Of a stretch of 64,000 nucleotides of DNA, positions 1-11,309 are shown piece by piece. The notes beneath the pieces are model-generated. The model saw nothing but the letters and a program-made list of their open reading frames with translations. It made no database searches and was not told where the DNA came from. Numbering within the stretch: the stretch's first letter is position 1; every line of letters begins with the position of its first letter. The position numbers and the translations under genes were made by a program. This DNA is from Hydractinia symbiolongicarpus (Eukaryota > Cnidaria > Hydrozoa > Anthoathecata > Hydractiniidae), in assembly GCF_029227915.1 (NCBI RefSeq), contig NC_079882.1, forward strand, positions 10,974,001 to 11,038,000, read 5' to 3'.

Positions 1-1332
1 CATTGATCAATTTTTTGTGAACTATTTCCAAAACTGCATCATAAACAGGTGTTTGAGCCCTTGAAATTTTACATGTCAAATTTTACACGTGATCAGTCTG
101 GTTTTCAGGGTCGCTATGAAGGATAAAAAATTGTTTGACCTGGCGAAGATTGAAATTGCGAAACACAAACAAAATTTGAAATTTAAATTCTGATGTTTGA
201 TTTGGGTTTTGAATTTCCAGATTTTTTTATTTTTCAAATTTTTATTTTAATTGAATTAAATCAAATGGCCCTAAAAGGGTACACACATTAAAGAGGGGAA
301 AATTTTTGTAAGTTCTACTGACACAGCACAGCTTATATAATGGACTTTAATGGTTTTTTACTGTTGCATTTTATTTTACAGAAGTGATTAAAATTGTAAA
401 TTAAAATTCTACAGGAAAGCAATTAGGCTTAAATATGGATAGTTGAGAAATACATTTTAAAGACATAAATTATTCCTAATGCTTCCTGAAACCTAATATT
501 TTTAAATATTTTAAGAGCTATTTTATTGCGACAGTGATAATTATTGAAAAAAAGACGACGAGATCTATGACATTTCCATTGCACCGGCACTCAGGTCGGA
601 ATGTTTACACTAATTCGAAAGTTTAAAAGAACAACATAAAATACTAAACAGGCTTGAACAGGAATAACATGCAATCATACACGCACACCTCTGTACATGC
701 CATAATATCTCTTGGCGTGCGCAACATCACTCTACCCTCTGAGTTAACAATAATGTTATACTGCAAAATTCTGCCACAGATAAGGTCATCTTCGACAAAA
801 CAAAGCCAAAAACAAAAAGAATATATATTTTTCTACAATATAGTTCAGTTGCCTCCTGCGTAAAATAAAATAGTAAGTGTGTAAATTTATTGTACTTAAA
901 CATATTTTTGCCCTTCAACTGCGTACTACTATATCGTTAAAACATGTTGTAACCATAAAAATATTACCCCTATCTGTTTAGTTACTGTCATTAAATAATG
1001 TGGATGTCTTGAACAAGCAAGTTTATTCTAGACTACATTTTGACACTTATAGCCAAAACAGCAAACTCTACGCAGTGCACAGGCAAAGAAATTTTGTTAC
1101 TTAACTTTTTCAAATTTTTTTCCTCATTTTTATATTTTAAGGTCGCTTGCACTTTTAAAATTATCAAGGCTCTGAGCTGATGAGTTATTACAAACCATAA
1201 AAATCTGTCGTGCAGTTCTGCTCACTTGCCATGCAGATTTTGAGGTGTGTAGGGCCACACACCCACATTACGTTTATAAAAGAGGGAAGCAATCTTTTTG
1301 CTTTAGCACCATTTTTTATTGCTTTTATTTAG
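1..1332. other. Upstream intron or flank of the GASZ gene, no exon recognised
   Basis: AT-rich sequence without a convincing exon. The first exon seen of the downstream ankyrin gene begins at 1333 with a split codon, so at least one coding exon must lie upstream. I looked for an ankyrin-like peptide ending at a GT donor here and found none, so the missing 5' exon or exons are probably outside the window. Short open frames at 654-863 and 727-918 overlap on opposite strands and look random. Confidence 0.5.
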
Positions 1333-4300
1333 GTTTTGAGGTTGACATGCCATTACAATCTGGATGGACTTCATTAATGTATGCTGCTAATAATGGATTT
1401 GTAGAAGCTGTTGAATTGCTTCTAAAACACAAAGCATCTCCAAATTATCAATATGGTAAAGTTAAAATAATAAAAAATAATAAAAACGGAGTGGAATCGG
1501 CTTGTAATCATAGCGTTACAGGTTTGAGTCTCCGCACTGGCACACTGTAACTGTAGTGTCAGCCTATTTGGTGCCATATACTGATCAAGCTAGAGCAATG
1601 TTATATGTCTGGCGGTAATGTAACATAGTTATATTTCAGAAGGGGAGGAAGAGCAAGCCATTAGGATAGGCATTCCCAAGGACAATAAAACTTCTGTTAC
1701 TTGCTTATTTTAAAGCTAAATCATATTTTAATTTCCTGGTGGTATAATGTGTGCTATTATTGTTTCTTCAGATTTATTTACACCTGTTATGGCTGTATGT
1801 GTATCAACTAATAGAAATGAAGATCAGTTGGTCAGTTGTATCAAGATACTGATAGATTTTGGAGCAAAAATAAATGTTCATGACCGGTATGTAAAAGTTT
1901 ACCTGACTTTCTTCTTTCGAAATAGCTTATTTATTCCAAAATAGCTTCACTTATTCAAAAGTAAGTTCTGGCTTTGTTTTTTGATATTCGTATTTAGACA
2001 TTTGATGACACCATTAATGTATGCTGCAAAGCAAGGACTCTCAAAGGTGGTGAAAGTACTTTGTGAGCACCATGCTGATGTAAACAAACAAGAAACAAGA
2101 GGATGGACGGTATGTATTCAATTTGTGTTCTTCAATTTGAACAAGTAATAGGTGATTCTTTATCATGGCACACCCGTATTTTTAGGATTATACTTGCCCC
2201 TTATGATCGGAGGTCCGATCAGGGTGTAACATTCTCTGTGGAGAGTAAAAAATACGGATGTGCCACGATATAAATTTGCATATGTGTACACTCCATTCCA
2301 ATAAACTATCTAAGTTGGTCACTAACATATTGTCGCACGTAGTGTAGTGGGTTCGTCTACGGCTTCCAGTTCTGGGGACCGTGGATCAAATCCCGGGCAG
2401 TATGTTAGTGATGAGAAAAGTAGTTCTTCTTCAACAGAAGTAATAATGAGTTTAAGAATTTTTAAGAGAAGGTAATTTTTCTATCAGCATGAGATAAAAA
2501 TATATTTGTATCATTTATTCATCATTTATTCATCAACACCGTTTTAATGTAGGCATTATCTTTTGCTGCTGCCATTGGTTTGAGTCATGTGGTGCGTATT
2601 TTGTTGGAATACAAAGCAGATGTAAACATACCTTCTTTTGACGGTCAAAAACCTGCTGACGTAGCATTTTCGCACAGCTTTACAATGGTAAGTTAGGAAG
2701 ATTGATTTTGATGGGTTTTTTCCCATTTTGCTGACTTCTCCAATCCATGTCTGTGTGTCTTGTATGCACTACGTGTTCATTCAGTAACAATAAATAAAAA
2801 TCAAGTTGGTTAAAGATTGATTTCCATGCATTTCTAGCAATAAGTTAGGTGACATAGATTCAGATTACCATTTTTCTTTATCGAAAGTTATTTCTAGTTA
2901 ATATGAACGTAAGATTTGTTGTTGCATTTTTTTATGTGTATTTTTTTGTAGCTGTCAGAATTACTAGAAAAATATGATGGTGATCACACAGAACAATTTG
3001 CAGATTTACCATCTGATGAGTAAGTTAGTATGTAAATTTAGTAAAAATGATTCATGTAAGATTGTAACTTATTAATCGTTAATCGTTATGCAAAGTGCCA
3101 ATAAGCAGAAGAATTGCCACTTAAACCAAATAAGTTAAAATGCTGGAAAATTATGACTTTTTTTGGTCCAAAGTCATGACGAGAGATATGCTAAAAAAAA
3201 CAACCAAAGTCGATGCCAATGTTGCACCAACCACCCTTTCGTTCATCACACTGTTAAATTGTAGTTCTCCAGACTACAGAGTAAAACATAGATCTTTTTT
3301 CTGACTTGAAACAAAATAAAAATTATCCTGATTTTTATAATGACTTTTAAAGTCTTGATAAAATTAGAAAGTCCTTACCAAGCGGATGATAATGATGTGA
3401 TGTTTACTTTTGTCAAGTTTTGCTGTGTTACTTAATTTCAAGTAAACTTCCTAGGTCATCAATGAAGAACAGTGCTGCTTCGAAGTGAGTGCCAGGTTTA
3501 TGCATTAGGCTTTTTAGTTTGGTTGTAAAAGTTTGATTTTTTAAAACAACATTTTAAATTCAGATATGTCAAGTATGGTGATCTTGAGTTTTTCTTGCAT
3601 GGATTGGAGCTGGGACATATTGTGTCGTTAATACAGGTTTCTTTTTGTAATTTTTTCTTGTACACACAATAAATCAGTTTTACTTTATCTTTATTGATTT
3701 TCGCCCACCGAATTGGAATTTTTAAAATCACCTTAAAGGGGGACAGTGGGTGACCGCACAAATATAGATGCGCGAGGCTTATGCTGTTCAGGATGGACAC
3801 GCGCATCTCATCGTCGTGTCAGTAAGCCCATGTGACTGGCATTATTCTATAAAACAAGTATGCCGAATTTTTCTTTTAAACCAATAAATATGTTTCCAAG
3901 GGGAGTTTAGCCCAAGACATGAACATTGAAACAGCTCATAGCCAACCCACCTCTGATTACCCACTTTATTAGAATAGCTAATTGTATCACCTTATTTGAC
4001 TTTGAAAAAAAATTATTTAACTACCATAATAAAAATAAATCTTTTTTTTAAGTAATGTCTTGTATCTCTAAAAATAAAGTTTGATGTGAAATCCGTTGTA
4101 GATGTTTCCAGAGTATAGATGAACAAGAAGACAAGTAAATAGAATTAATAATGTGAAAAAAATATCAAGATGAGACTCAAAACTACAATTTCCGAAGATC
4201 TCTTCTGACAGCATTAAAAATGTTTACAGTAACTTCCCAAAGTCTGTGTATACACCAAAAACAAAATACTTCACTTCTTCAACTCTCCCCCACCCCTTCC

Positions 4301-6383
4301 CTCAATTCAGTTGCGTATTGCATACTTATTTCGTTGTGTGGGTATTTTCAGGAACAACAATTGGAATTGAAAGATTTACTAAAAGTAACTGAACAAGAAA
4401 TGATTGAGGTGAAAAAATTATTTTGATAAATAGATGCAATAAACGATGTGTCATAAAATAACTTGATCCGTGTTAATCCTTTCTCACCTTGCTCCTCATC
4501 TACCAAAATTTTTGTTTCTTTTAACAGATGGGTATCACACAGCTTGGTGTGCGCAAAAAATTGCTTGCTGCTATCCGAGATGTGCATTCGAATGAGTGGG
4601 ATATGAAAAGTTTATCTGTTGAAAACATTTCAAAATTGACGTAAGTATATTCTCATTGTTTATTTTATAAAAAAAGGTTCAACAAGTAATAACCAAACTA
4701 AACTGACGGTTATTAAAATCTTCAAAATGGAAATATAAACGCGGTGTAACGTGGAACAACAAACCCGTATCACCAACACTTCGCAGGACCACACTCCTAT
4801 GACAGAGACACCACAAAGTAGGCACCTCTAGAAAATAAGCATTTTAAACAATGGGCATCTTTACGAGGCGAGGCCTTCATCAAGTGACAACTCCGTAAGA
4901 TGAACGTTTCCAAAAGTGTCACTCCTAAGACAAATACGTCACAAGGTGAATCCATTGAGAACCAAATGTGTTATAAGGTTGACATCTATATTATAATACA
5001 CATATACTTCTGTCTGTCTGTTACGCAAAATGGTAGCTTCTTCGATCTTGCTAAGTCCAGGAAAAACCAAGGGTTTGAAATATTTCATTTTGTTATATGT
5101 TAGTATGGTATTTGTTTTTACTCATCAAGTTATGATTAACATTTTTTTAACAACAAAATTTAAAAATTGAAAAATATGGCTAAGTACAGCTCTGGCAAGC
5201 TAGTTATTATTCTGTTAGGTATAAGAGCTTTTTATGCCTTCCCCTGTCTCTGAAAAAACCTTGGTGTCTACCAACTGCTGCAAGATTACAAGTAATATTG
5301 AACATAATGTTGCTCTGTTGTAGTAAATTATTCAGGAAAAAAACGTTAACATTTTATAATTTTAGGACTTTAGAAACAGCTGCAGTTGTTGCGAACATAA
5401 CGAAACATTTAGATTATCTACGCAGTTCCGTAGTGTACATCAACAAGCACTTACATTTGAAGAAAGCAGAACTTTGTGCTGTAAGTGGAGTTTTTGTGAA
5501 GCAGGTTGATACTTCTAGAGACTAGTGCTATTTAAAGCCTATGATATAAAATTTACAAATCTTACGTCAAGAAAAAAATCTTTGTTGTCACATACAGTTT
5601 ACTAAACATTCCACGAGACTTTGATTGCACTCAGTACACCTACCATTCATTGTAACCTGGGGATAGATAGCTCAGTTGGTAGAATGCTCGACTTATCCAA
5701 GAGGTCTTGGGTCCAATTTCCACAGAAACTGTTGTCCAGTTCGAGATTTCAGTAGCTCAAATTAGAGCTTTAAACACCGTAGAACCACCTTGGTGTTCCC
5801 TCTTGGGACTGTCGACAGGATATATAATTCATAAATTAGTGAAGCTAAAAGCATATAATATTGCTGGTATATTATTACTACTACTATTCAATTGTTTATA
5901 TAGCAGCAAAAAAATATTTTTTTTATATAGGATAACACCCGTCTACAGAAAACGCTAGTGGACCAATGTTCTGAAGCTTTTAAAGTCTCCTCGGCATTAC
6001 AAAAAGATATCACGCTTCTCAACAAGGAGGCAGTGAGGGTCAGTATTTCGGTATACAAACGGTTCCCAGATGCAATTGTGGTGTTTCTTTTTCAAATGGT
6101 CCGAATTTGTTAAATACTACCGGAACACACACCGGTTGTTGATTATATAGCAAAGAATTTAGCTTTAAATTTCGTGTTTGATCTTCTTTTGATAGTTTGA
6201 CAGTGTGGTTTTGTTTGTTTATCTTTGTAGATGTTTCCAAACATAGAGAAAAAATCTGCTGATTTGTTGGATGATTTTTACACTACAACCAATACCTCCA
6301 AGCGTTTATTATATATCTCCGCTGGGACAGGTATGTTCCTGCTTTGTGGAGCAATAGTTGGCTATCAATTGGTATACAAATAG
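1333..6383 (+). CDS. ASZ1: GASZ/ASZ1 ortholog: ankyrin, SAM and tail-anchored piRNA-pathway protein (5' end missing)
   Basis: Twelve exons follow GT-AG rules and keep frame: 1333-1455, 1772-1886, 1998-2109, 2553-2687, 2952-3019, 3455-3484, 3564-3636, 4352-4408, 4528-4640, 5366-5480, 5931-6038, 6231-6383. Together they give 399 residues plus TAG, against about 475 in mammals, so roughly 75 N-terminal residues are missing. Ankyrin repeats occupy the first four exons (motifs GWTSLMYAA, LMTPLMYAAKQG, ALSFAAAIG). The SAM domain spans exons 7-9 (KYGDLEFFLHGLELGHIVSL, then MGITQLGVRKKLLAAI). A helical region follows, then a C-terminal hydrophobic anchor (LLYISAGTGMFLLCGAIVGY). In mice and flies the family sits on the mitochondrial outer membrane in germ cells and scaffolds piRNA biogenesis and transposon silencing. 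The domain order and C-terminal anchor fit GASZ rather than a generic ankyrin protein. A germline role here is inferred from the family. Confidence 0.9.
1480..1625 (+). repeat. tRNA-derived SINE-like sequence in GASZ intron
   Basis: Just after the first GASZ exon seen, the stretch CAGGTTTGAGTCTCCGC resembles a pol III B box. Unique-looking sequence follows it, as in tRNA-head SINEs. The A-box half is weak. It lies in the intron between 1455 and 1772. Confidence 0.4.
2156..2276. mobile_element. Short inverted-repeat element (MITE) in GASZ intron
   Basis: A run of about 120 bases begins TATCATGGCACACCCGTATT and ends with its near-perfect reverse complement, AATACGGATGTGCCACGATA. The arms are about 23 bases. 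No coding capacity is seen. It sits wholly inside the intron between the exons ending at 2109 and starting at 2553, which is typical of a non-autonomous DNA transposon. Confidence 0.65.
2328..2412 (+). repeat. tRNA-derived SINE head
   Basis: A tRNA-like segment with an A-box-like TAGTGTAGTGGGTTCG and, about 40 bases on, a B-box-like GTGGATCAAATCCCG. The spacing is that of a pol III internal promoter. It is in the same intron as the inverted-repeat element just upstream. A functional tRNA is unlikely because the acceptor ends do not pair. Confidence 0.6.
5660..5890 (+). repeat. tRNA-derived SINE in GASZ intron
   Basis: The segment begins GGATAGATAGCTCAGTTGGT, a clear pol III A box, with GGTCTTGGGTCCAATTTCC as the B box. 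An unrelated body and an ATT-rich end (TATTATTACTACTACTATT) follow, as in tRNA-SINEs. An open frame through it (5707-5958) runs into the next GASZ exon by chance and is not a gene. Confidence 0.65.
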
Positions 6384-9300
6384 GTTTGAAGTAGAAGGCG
6401 TAGTTTCAAGCAAGTTTCAATCCAATCGTTTCGCAAACTGTTAGTAGTGCTAAAGAGAACGACAAACGAGTGAAGAAATTCTTCAAGGAGAATAGATTCG
6501 TCCTCTACCTACCTATTTGAAAAGTGTAGAAGAGGCTCTCGTTCGAGGGAGAAGTGCATAAAATATGCTAAACTAATATTAACTTTGGAGGCATCCATAA
6601 AGTAAGAACGCAATTAGGGGGCATAGGGCTCAGGCTAAAAGCGTACAGGTGTGTGCGAGGAGGCGCAAGAAAGGTTTAATAAGTACGTATGCATTTTGAT
6701 CTATGGTTCCATTTTTGACATTTTGATGTTTCAACATCGTTTCCTTTAATTCTGTTAAAACAAATTTTTAATAGAAATAGATATAATTATTTTAATTACT
6801 GTAAAGATATCATAGAATAAGATGTTTTCGCATATTTTATTGAATATATGTGTACGTAGCAAGGAAGGGTGTTAGGTCAAGTGCGTACAGGGAGGAGGGG
6901 GTGATGCCCCCTTATCGTGGATGAATAAAATAGAATTATAATCGAAATAATTATTTTTTCTGATTTTCTACTCTTCAAAATAGCCCTAGATTTATCTATT
7001 TCGATTGAACACCGCTCTAATTAGTGGGGCGTTTATCGGAGAGAGATACTTATTAGGTATATACCTAAACATCTTCATGTTTGATGCTGGTACGCTATTG
7101 GGAGTAGGGCGCTTCCTTTAATTTATGTACCTTAACACTAAAAACATCGATAAAACCCACAGTAGAATTTTTTACTTCTTTATTCTTTTTTATTATTATG
7201 TGCGATTATGATTCGCATGATTGCGAAAAGTTCGCGGGCGTATTTTCGTGTTACGTTCGTACGACTTGTCACGTGACTGATAAGAGTGAAATGCAAGTCT
7301 TGCAAGAGGGTGTGTTACAGATTTTTATAGAGACGAAAAAGATAACCAAAGTCAAAATTAGTTTTGTTCTCCTCTTTGTGCAGTTAAGTCCTGAAAGGGT
7401 ATGTTTTTGTAAGCAAAAAAGCAGGTTGAGCACTACGCCTGAAAACTCGTTGAAACTTGGAAATATATTAAAAATATGCTCCTAGAAGGGATTTACTCCT
7501 AGAAATCTGAAAATAAATGTTTTATGTTTTGCACAGCTATATGCGCAAATTAAGTAAGCTAAATTTGCACCCGAAAAAAGTTCTGCGTTGCGGCGCGTTT
7601 TGACCATATATATCGAAAATAACCTTTTTTATTTTCTAAACTCCATACAGGACAATAATAACACGGTATTTAGTAGCTTAGTCGTCTTAGTGTACAATTA
7701 AATATATTAGAATTTAATGTTTACGCGTGTGTCTTTAAGAGCTGCGTTCTCAGCTTTGCAAGTCGTTGCGTCAAATTCTTTATTCACTCTTCGTTTAAAG
7801 ACTCAATTTTAAAATTAGAAACTGAATTTTATCCTAAAAAGAGCTAAGATTTTTTAAAGATTTTCAAAAAATTGAAAAAAAATATTTTAAGTTATTTATA
7901 TTTAATAGTTATTAAAGTATAAAATATTTGATTTTTTTTTTCTCAAAAAGTGCAAGAGTCAAGGTGTCGAGTCGAACTTTATTACTAGGGCTTTTTTTTC
8001 TTCCTGGTAGCGTTTTAGTGATTAGAGCCAAGAAAGTTGAAATTTTTTTTAGACCGTGCATACAAATTTTTTAGGCCAGACCCTAAGATGTTACCGTTGT
8101 CAAGCCGGGACTTCCTGCGAGGTTGGGTAAAAATATACATTTGCAAAAGTGATTATAGGGCATTAGAAATCTAGAATGAGCACATTTTTCGTTTCAGGGA
8201 GATGGGGGTGGGTTTTTCGGGAAAACGAGGGACATCAGTTGAGTTGTCTAAAAAATTCCTATAATTTGATAAGGTTGCTAACAAAAGAATGGTGGTTTTT
8301 CTCCAAGTTAGATGAGACTTGAACTTGAAAATTTACTCTTGTTTTCTCTTTAAATATGACCAGCGCAAAACAGGATGTAGATGGAATAATCAGGAAATTT
8401 GCCGATGTGAAGCAGGCAAATGGCATTTTACGTCTATTTTTTTGCAGACGTAAAATAAATTGAATTAGAAAAAGTGATTTCTATAAAAGCATATTCCGCA
8501 TTCTGTAGACTACACCCCAACTTGTGCAACAAAGGTGAAAATTTAAAGTTCGACCCCACAAGCTCGACGTTTACAAAAAGTTTTGAAAATTATTACAAAA
8601 CCCTGGACCATTTTTTAAGCAACTGCACTAAAATCTACTACAATTTGGACAAAAATATTGACACAAAAGCAGTTTTTTCCTTATTTTGCAAATATGGACA
8701 GAAGGACCAAACAGTCAATGCTCTGAAGCCGGCAGGCTACTTTTGCTAGCAGAAAGTGTTGAAAAGTTGCTACTTACATTCTCTAGCACGCCCGCACACC
8801 GAAATAATCCCCGTCGGGGCCACGAAACGAAGGCTCCAAATTCGTTAAAAATGACTAAAGATATGTTGCGGCGTGACGTAATGTTTTGATTTTGCAACGA
8901 GAACAATGGACATGCGCACGCGTGTGCACGACAAAAAATATAAACAACAGACACCAAAATTCGTAATGTCTGCTGTTAACAAAGAAGATAGGAGTTGAAA
9001 AAAAAATCCCAATTCGTTTTCAACCTTATGTTCTTAAAAATCTATAAATTAGCATAAAGATTCAATCTGGCTATGTGGTCTTTCTTTTCTTGCCTGTCAG
9101 AATGCTCGAATATATACGGAACTTTGTAAACATTCGCAACTCATCTATGCTGGCGTCAGCAACAATTAGCACATTTTAAGTCCTAAGTCCACTCTGAATA
9201 TTGACAAGTTCAAAATGTCTGAATCTAATATTGAATTAGCCTACGCAATTACTTGTGGTGCCGAACTTTGAAATTAGTTTTCCTGTCTCAACAATCTTGA

Positions 9301-9410
9301 CCAAGATTGCAGATTGCTAAGGAACTTTAGCATTCTCTAAGAAATTGGCAATAGAGCAATTGTGAGCTAAGTTGTGTAATTCTTATCAGGGTTTTTAAAT
9401 CTAAAATGAA
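6384..9410. other. Intergenic, no gene recognised
   Basis: About 3 kb between GASZ and the CYSTM gene. Open frames at 7198-7485, 8474-8749 and 8715-8957 show no domain I recognise, overlap in part on opposite strands, and lack convincing splice or codon patterns. An AATAAA at about 6924 could be a GASZ poly(A) signal. AT-rich throughout. Confidence 0.4.
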
Positions 9411-9413
9411 AAC

Positions 9414-9510
9414 TAAATTTAAAGGTTACCTCCCGTGAAAAATCAAGTTGAGCTCATATGAATGAGCTTGAAAGGTTGTCTTTCGAGGGAGGTAACCTTT
9501 AATTTAAAAT
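9414..9510. mobile_element. Small foldback element (MITE)
   Basis: A segment of about 90 bases whose ends are inverted copies: AAATTTAAAGGTTACCTCCC on the left, and GGGAGGTAACCTTTAATTTA on the right. An internal AAGTTGAGCTCATATGAATGAGCTTG extends the foldback. It is non-coding and fits a miniature inverted-repeat element or hairpin. Confidence 0.6.
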
Positions 9511-10252
9511 AAAAAAAACCTTATCTTAATAAAACAGGTCTGCAAATTAAATTGTATGACAATACGGCGTCTAATCCAGTCTTAACAGGAAAAAAGTTAT
9601 ACTTCTCCCGAAGAATGCGTTTTTTATTAAACAAATTTACAACTATATTACTCTAAGCAAATAACAAAAACAATAACGAGAATGAATAAAAAATAAGTTT
9701 TAATATTCATTAAAAATTGTGACAATCATTATGTTACAACAATAAATTTTTACAAGAAACCTGGCCAGTTGTCCGGTTTCGAAAGTTTATATCTTTTATC
9801 TTAATTTAATTTTCGATTTTAGTTTTGAAACTTTTATGGTTAATTAGGAATTCTGTAATTAAGATTGGATTTAGAACTGGGTTAAAATTCGGGCAAATTT
9901 TTACTTCTTTGCTAAAAATTTCCTTGATAATTGCTATTGAAAGCTACCAGACATTAACTGTAAGGTCTTCGTATTTGCACACTGTCTTGCAACAAAAACT
10001 GGTAAAAAAAATTTATCAAATTCGCTTTTACTAACACGAGTAGAGGCAAACGAAAATCTAGTTATATAAAAAAATAATAAAATTAAAGAAGCATATCTAC
10101 TATGAACTATACATCATGACATAGATCATCCCATGGTGCATTTTTCATTTCAATAATGACATTTTAAGTTTAAATGGATGATAAATTTAAGCTATATGAA
10201 TTATTTATATTATAAGGCATTTCTTTCAAATTAAACCCATGAAATAAAAAAC
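9511..10252. other. 3' flank of the CYSTM gene, nothing else recognised
   Basis: AT-rich sequence holding the presumed 3' untranslated region of the minus-strand CYSTM gene. The open frame at 9825-10034 has no recognisable features. No clear canonical poly(A) signal stands out on the minus strand. Confidence 0.35.
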
Positions 10253-10672
10253 TTAATCACTTAACAAGCAGCAGCATAGACAGGCCATACACAATGCACC
10301 CAGTGCACAGTCTTCCGCAGTTGTGTCTTTCTTTTCGTGGTAAACATGCGTTGTCGCTGGTGGTTGCTGCACGACAATCGTATTATGTCCCTGTTGGTTA
10401 TATCCTGGTTGCTGTGGGTAGTAACCAGGTTGTTGCGGCTGATATGGCTGTTGCTGTGGATATGGCTGTTGTTGTGGATATGGTTGCTGTGGATACGGCT
10501 GTTGTTGTTGAGGGTATGGCTGCTGTGGAGTATATGGTTGCTGTGGTGGATATTGTTGTTGGTATGCTGGCTGGGGAGGACCTGCATAAGGTGGTGGTTT
10601 TTCACCATATCCCTGCATTGCTGCGTTTTGTGGTGGTGGGTAATACGGATTATCTGGTGGTGGTGCAGTCAT
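10253..10672 (-). CDS. CYSTM1-like cysteine-rich transmembrane module protein
   Basis: A single coding exon gives 139 residues. It opens with MTAPPPDNPYYPPPQ, followed by a Pro/Gln/Tyr-rich body of repeated YPQQQ and QPYPQQ units (about residues 25-95), then a short linker (VVQQPPATTHVYHEKKD). It ends in a cysteine-rich hydrophobic tail, CALGALCMACLCCCLLSD. That architecture, with a proline/tyrosine-rich cytosolic part and a Cys-rich C-terminal membrane module, matches animal CYSTM1 and related CYSTM proteins. Those are small tail-anchored membrane proteins linked to stress responses; the precise role is unknown. On the minus strand the ATG directly follows TTTGTTTCTGTTAG, a good splice acceptor, so a 5' untranslated exon probably lies at higher coordinates. 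Long frames in other phases here, including one rich in Leu and Trp, are by-products of the repetitive codons. Confidence 0.8.
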   Translation of the reverse strand: MTAPPPDNPYYPPPQNAAMQGYGEKPPPYAGPPQPAYQQQYPPQQPYTPQQPYPQQQQPYPQQPYPQQQPYPQQQPYQPQQPGYYPQQPGYNQQGHNTIVVQQPPATTHVYHEKKDTTAEDCALGALCMACLCCCLLSD

Positions 10673-10700
10673 CTAACAGAAACAAAAAAAATTAACGAAT

Positions 10701-10757
<57 letters not shown>
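10701..10757. repeat. (AAT)n microsatellite
   Basis: About 18 uninterrupted ATA/ATT triplets just upstream of the CYSTM start codon, probably inside its 5' intron. Confidence 0.95.
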
Positions 10758-10884
10758 GAAATAAATTTAAATATTGTAGCCAATGATCCACCGACTACTT
10801 CCTAGTCCCGTCCTCTCCTACTTTAGTAGTCTCCAAGCTACCGCCAAAGAAGACAACGCGAAATCACTAAACATAACGTTAGCG

Positions 10885-11030
10885 TTAGGGTTCTCTGGCT
10901 ATGTTGGTTTGCTGGTTATGTTGATTCTTTGGCACGTTGGCTATGTTGGTTCGTTAACTATGTTGGCTCGTTGGCTAAGTTGGTTTAATGGGTCGTTGGT
11001 TATGTTGGTTCATTGGATCATTTGCCACAA
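10885..11030. repeat. Cryptic tandem repeat of GGTTATGTTGGTT-like units
   Basis: Variants of TGGCTATGTTGGTTCGTTGG recur about eight times over 145 bases with irregular spacing. This looks like a decayed short-unit satellite and makes an accidental open frame at 10783-11157. Confidence 0.6.
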
Positions 11031-11309
11031 ATTAAAAAGCTGCAATGTTATTCTAAAGTTGCTCCACATTAAGTTACCCCCCCCCCTAAAAGTTATAGTC
11101 CTGGCTGCTTCCTGGCAAGAAGCAGAACAGGAACAAGAAGGAGAACAAGAAATATAAACAACATTCAAAGCCAGAGTGAAAAAATAGAAAAAGTTCTTTG
11201 AGATGTAAAGCGAGAGTATTTCATTTTTACATAGATGTGCATATCTTACATGGTTAGCCTCACAGATATTGAGGGATATGCTCTTTCTATTATTTGTAGG
11301 ACCACCCAT

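Noticed and set aside
5660-5730. Functional tRNA gene
   Set aside because: A and B boxes are clear, but the acceptor stem does not pair and a SINE-like body follows.
10261-10705. Long Leu/Trp/Val-rich and His/Asn-rich frames over the CYSTM exon
   Set aside because: By-products of repetitive CAA/CCA-type codons read in other frames; the minus-strand CYSTM reading has a meaningful start, body and tail.
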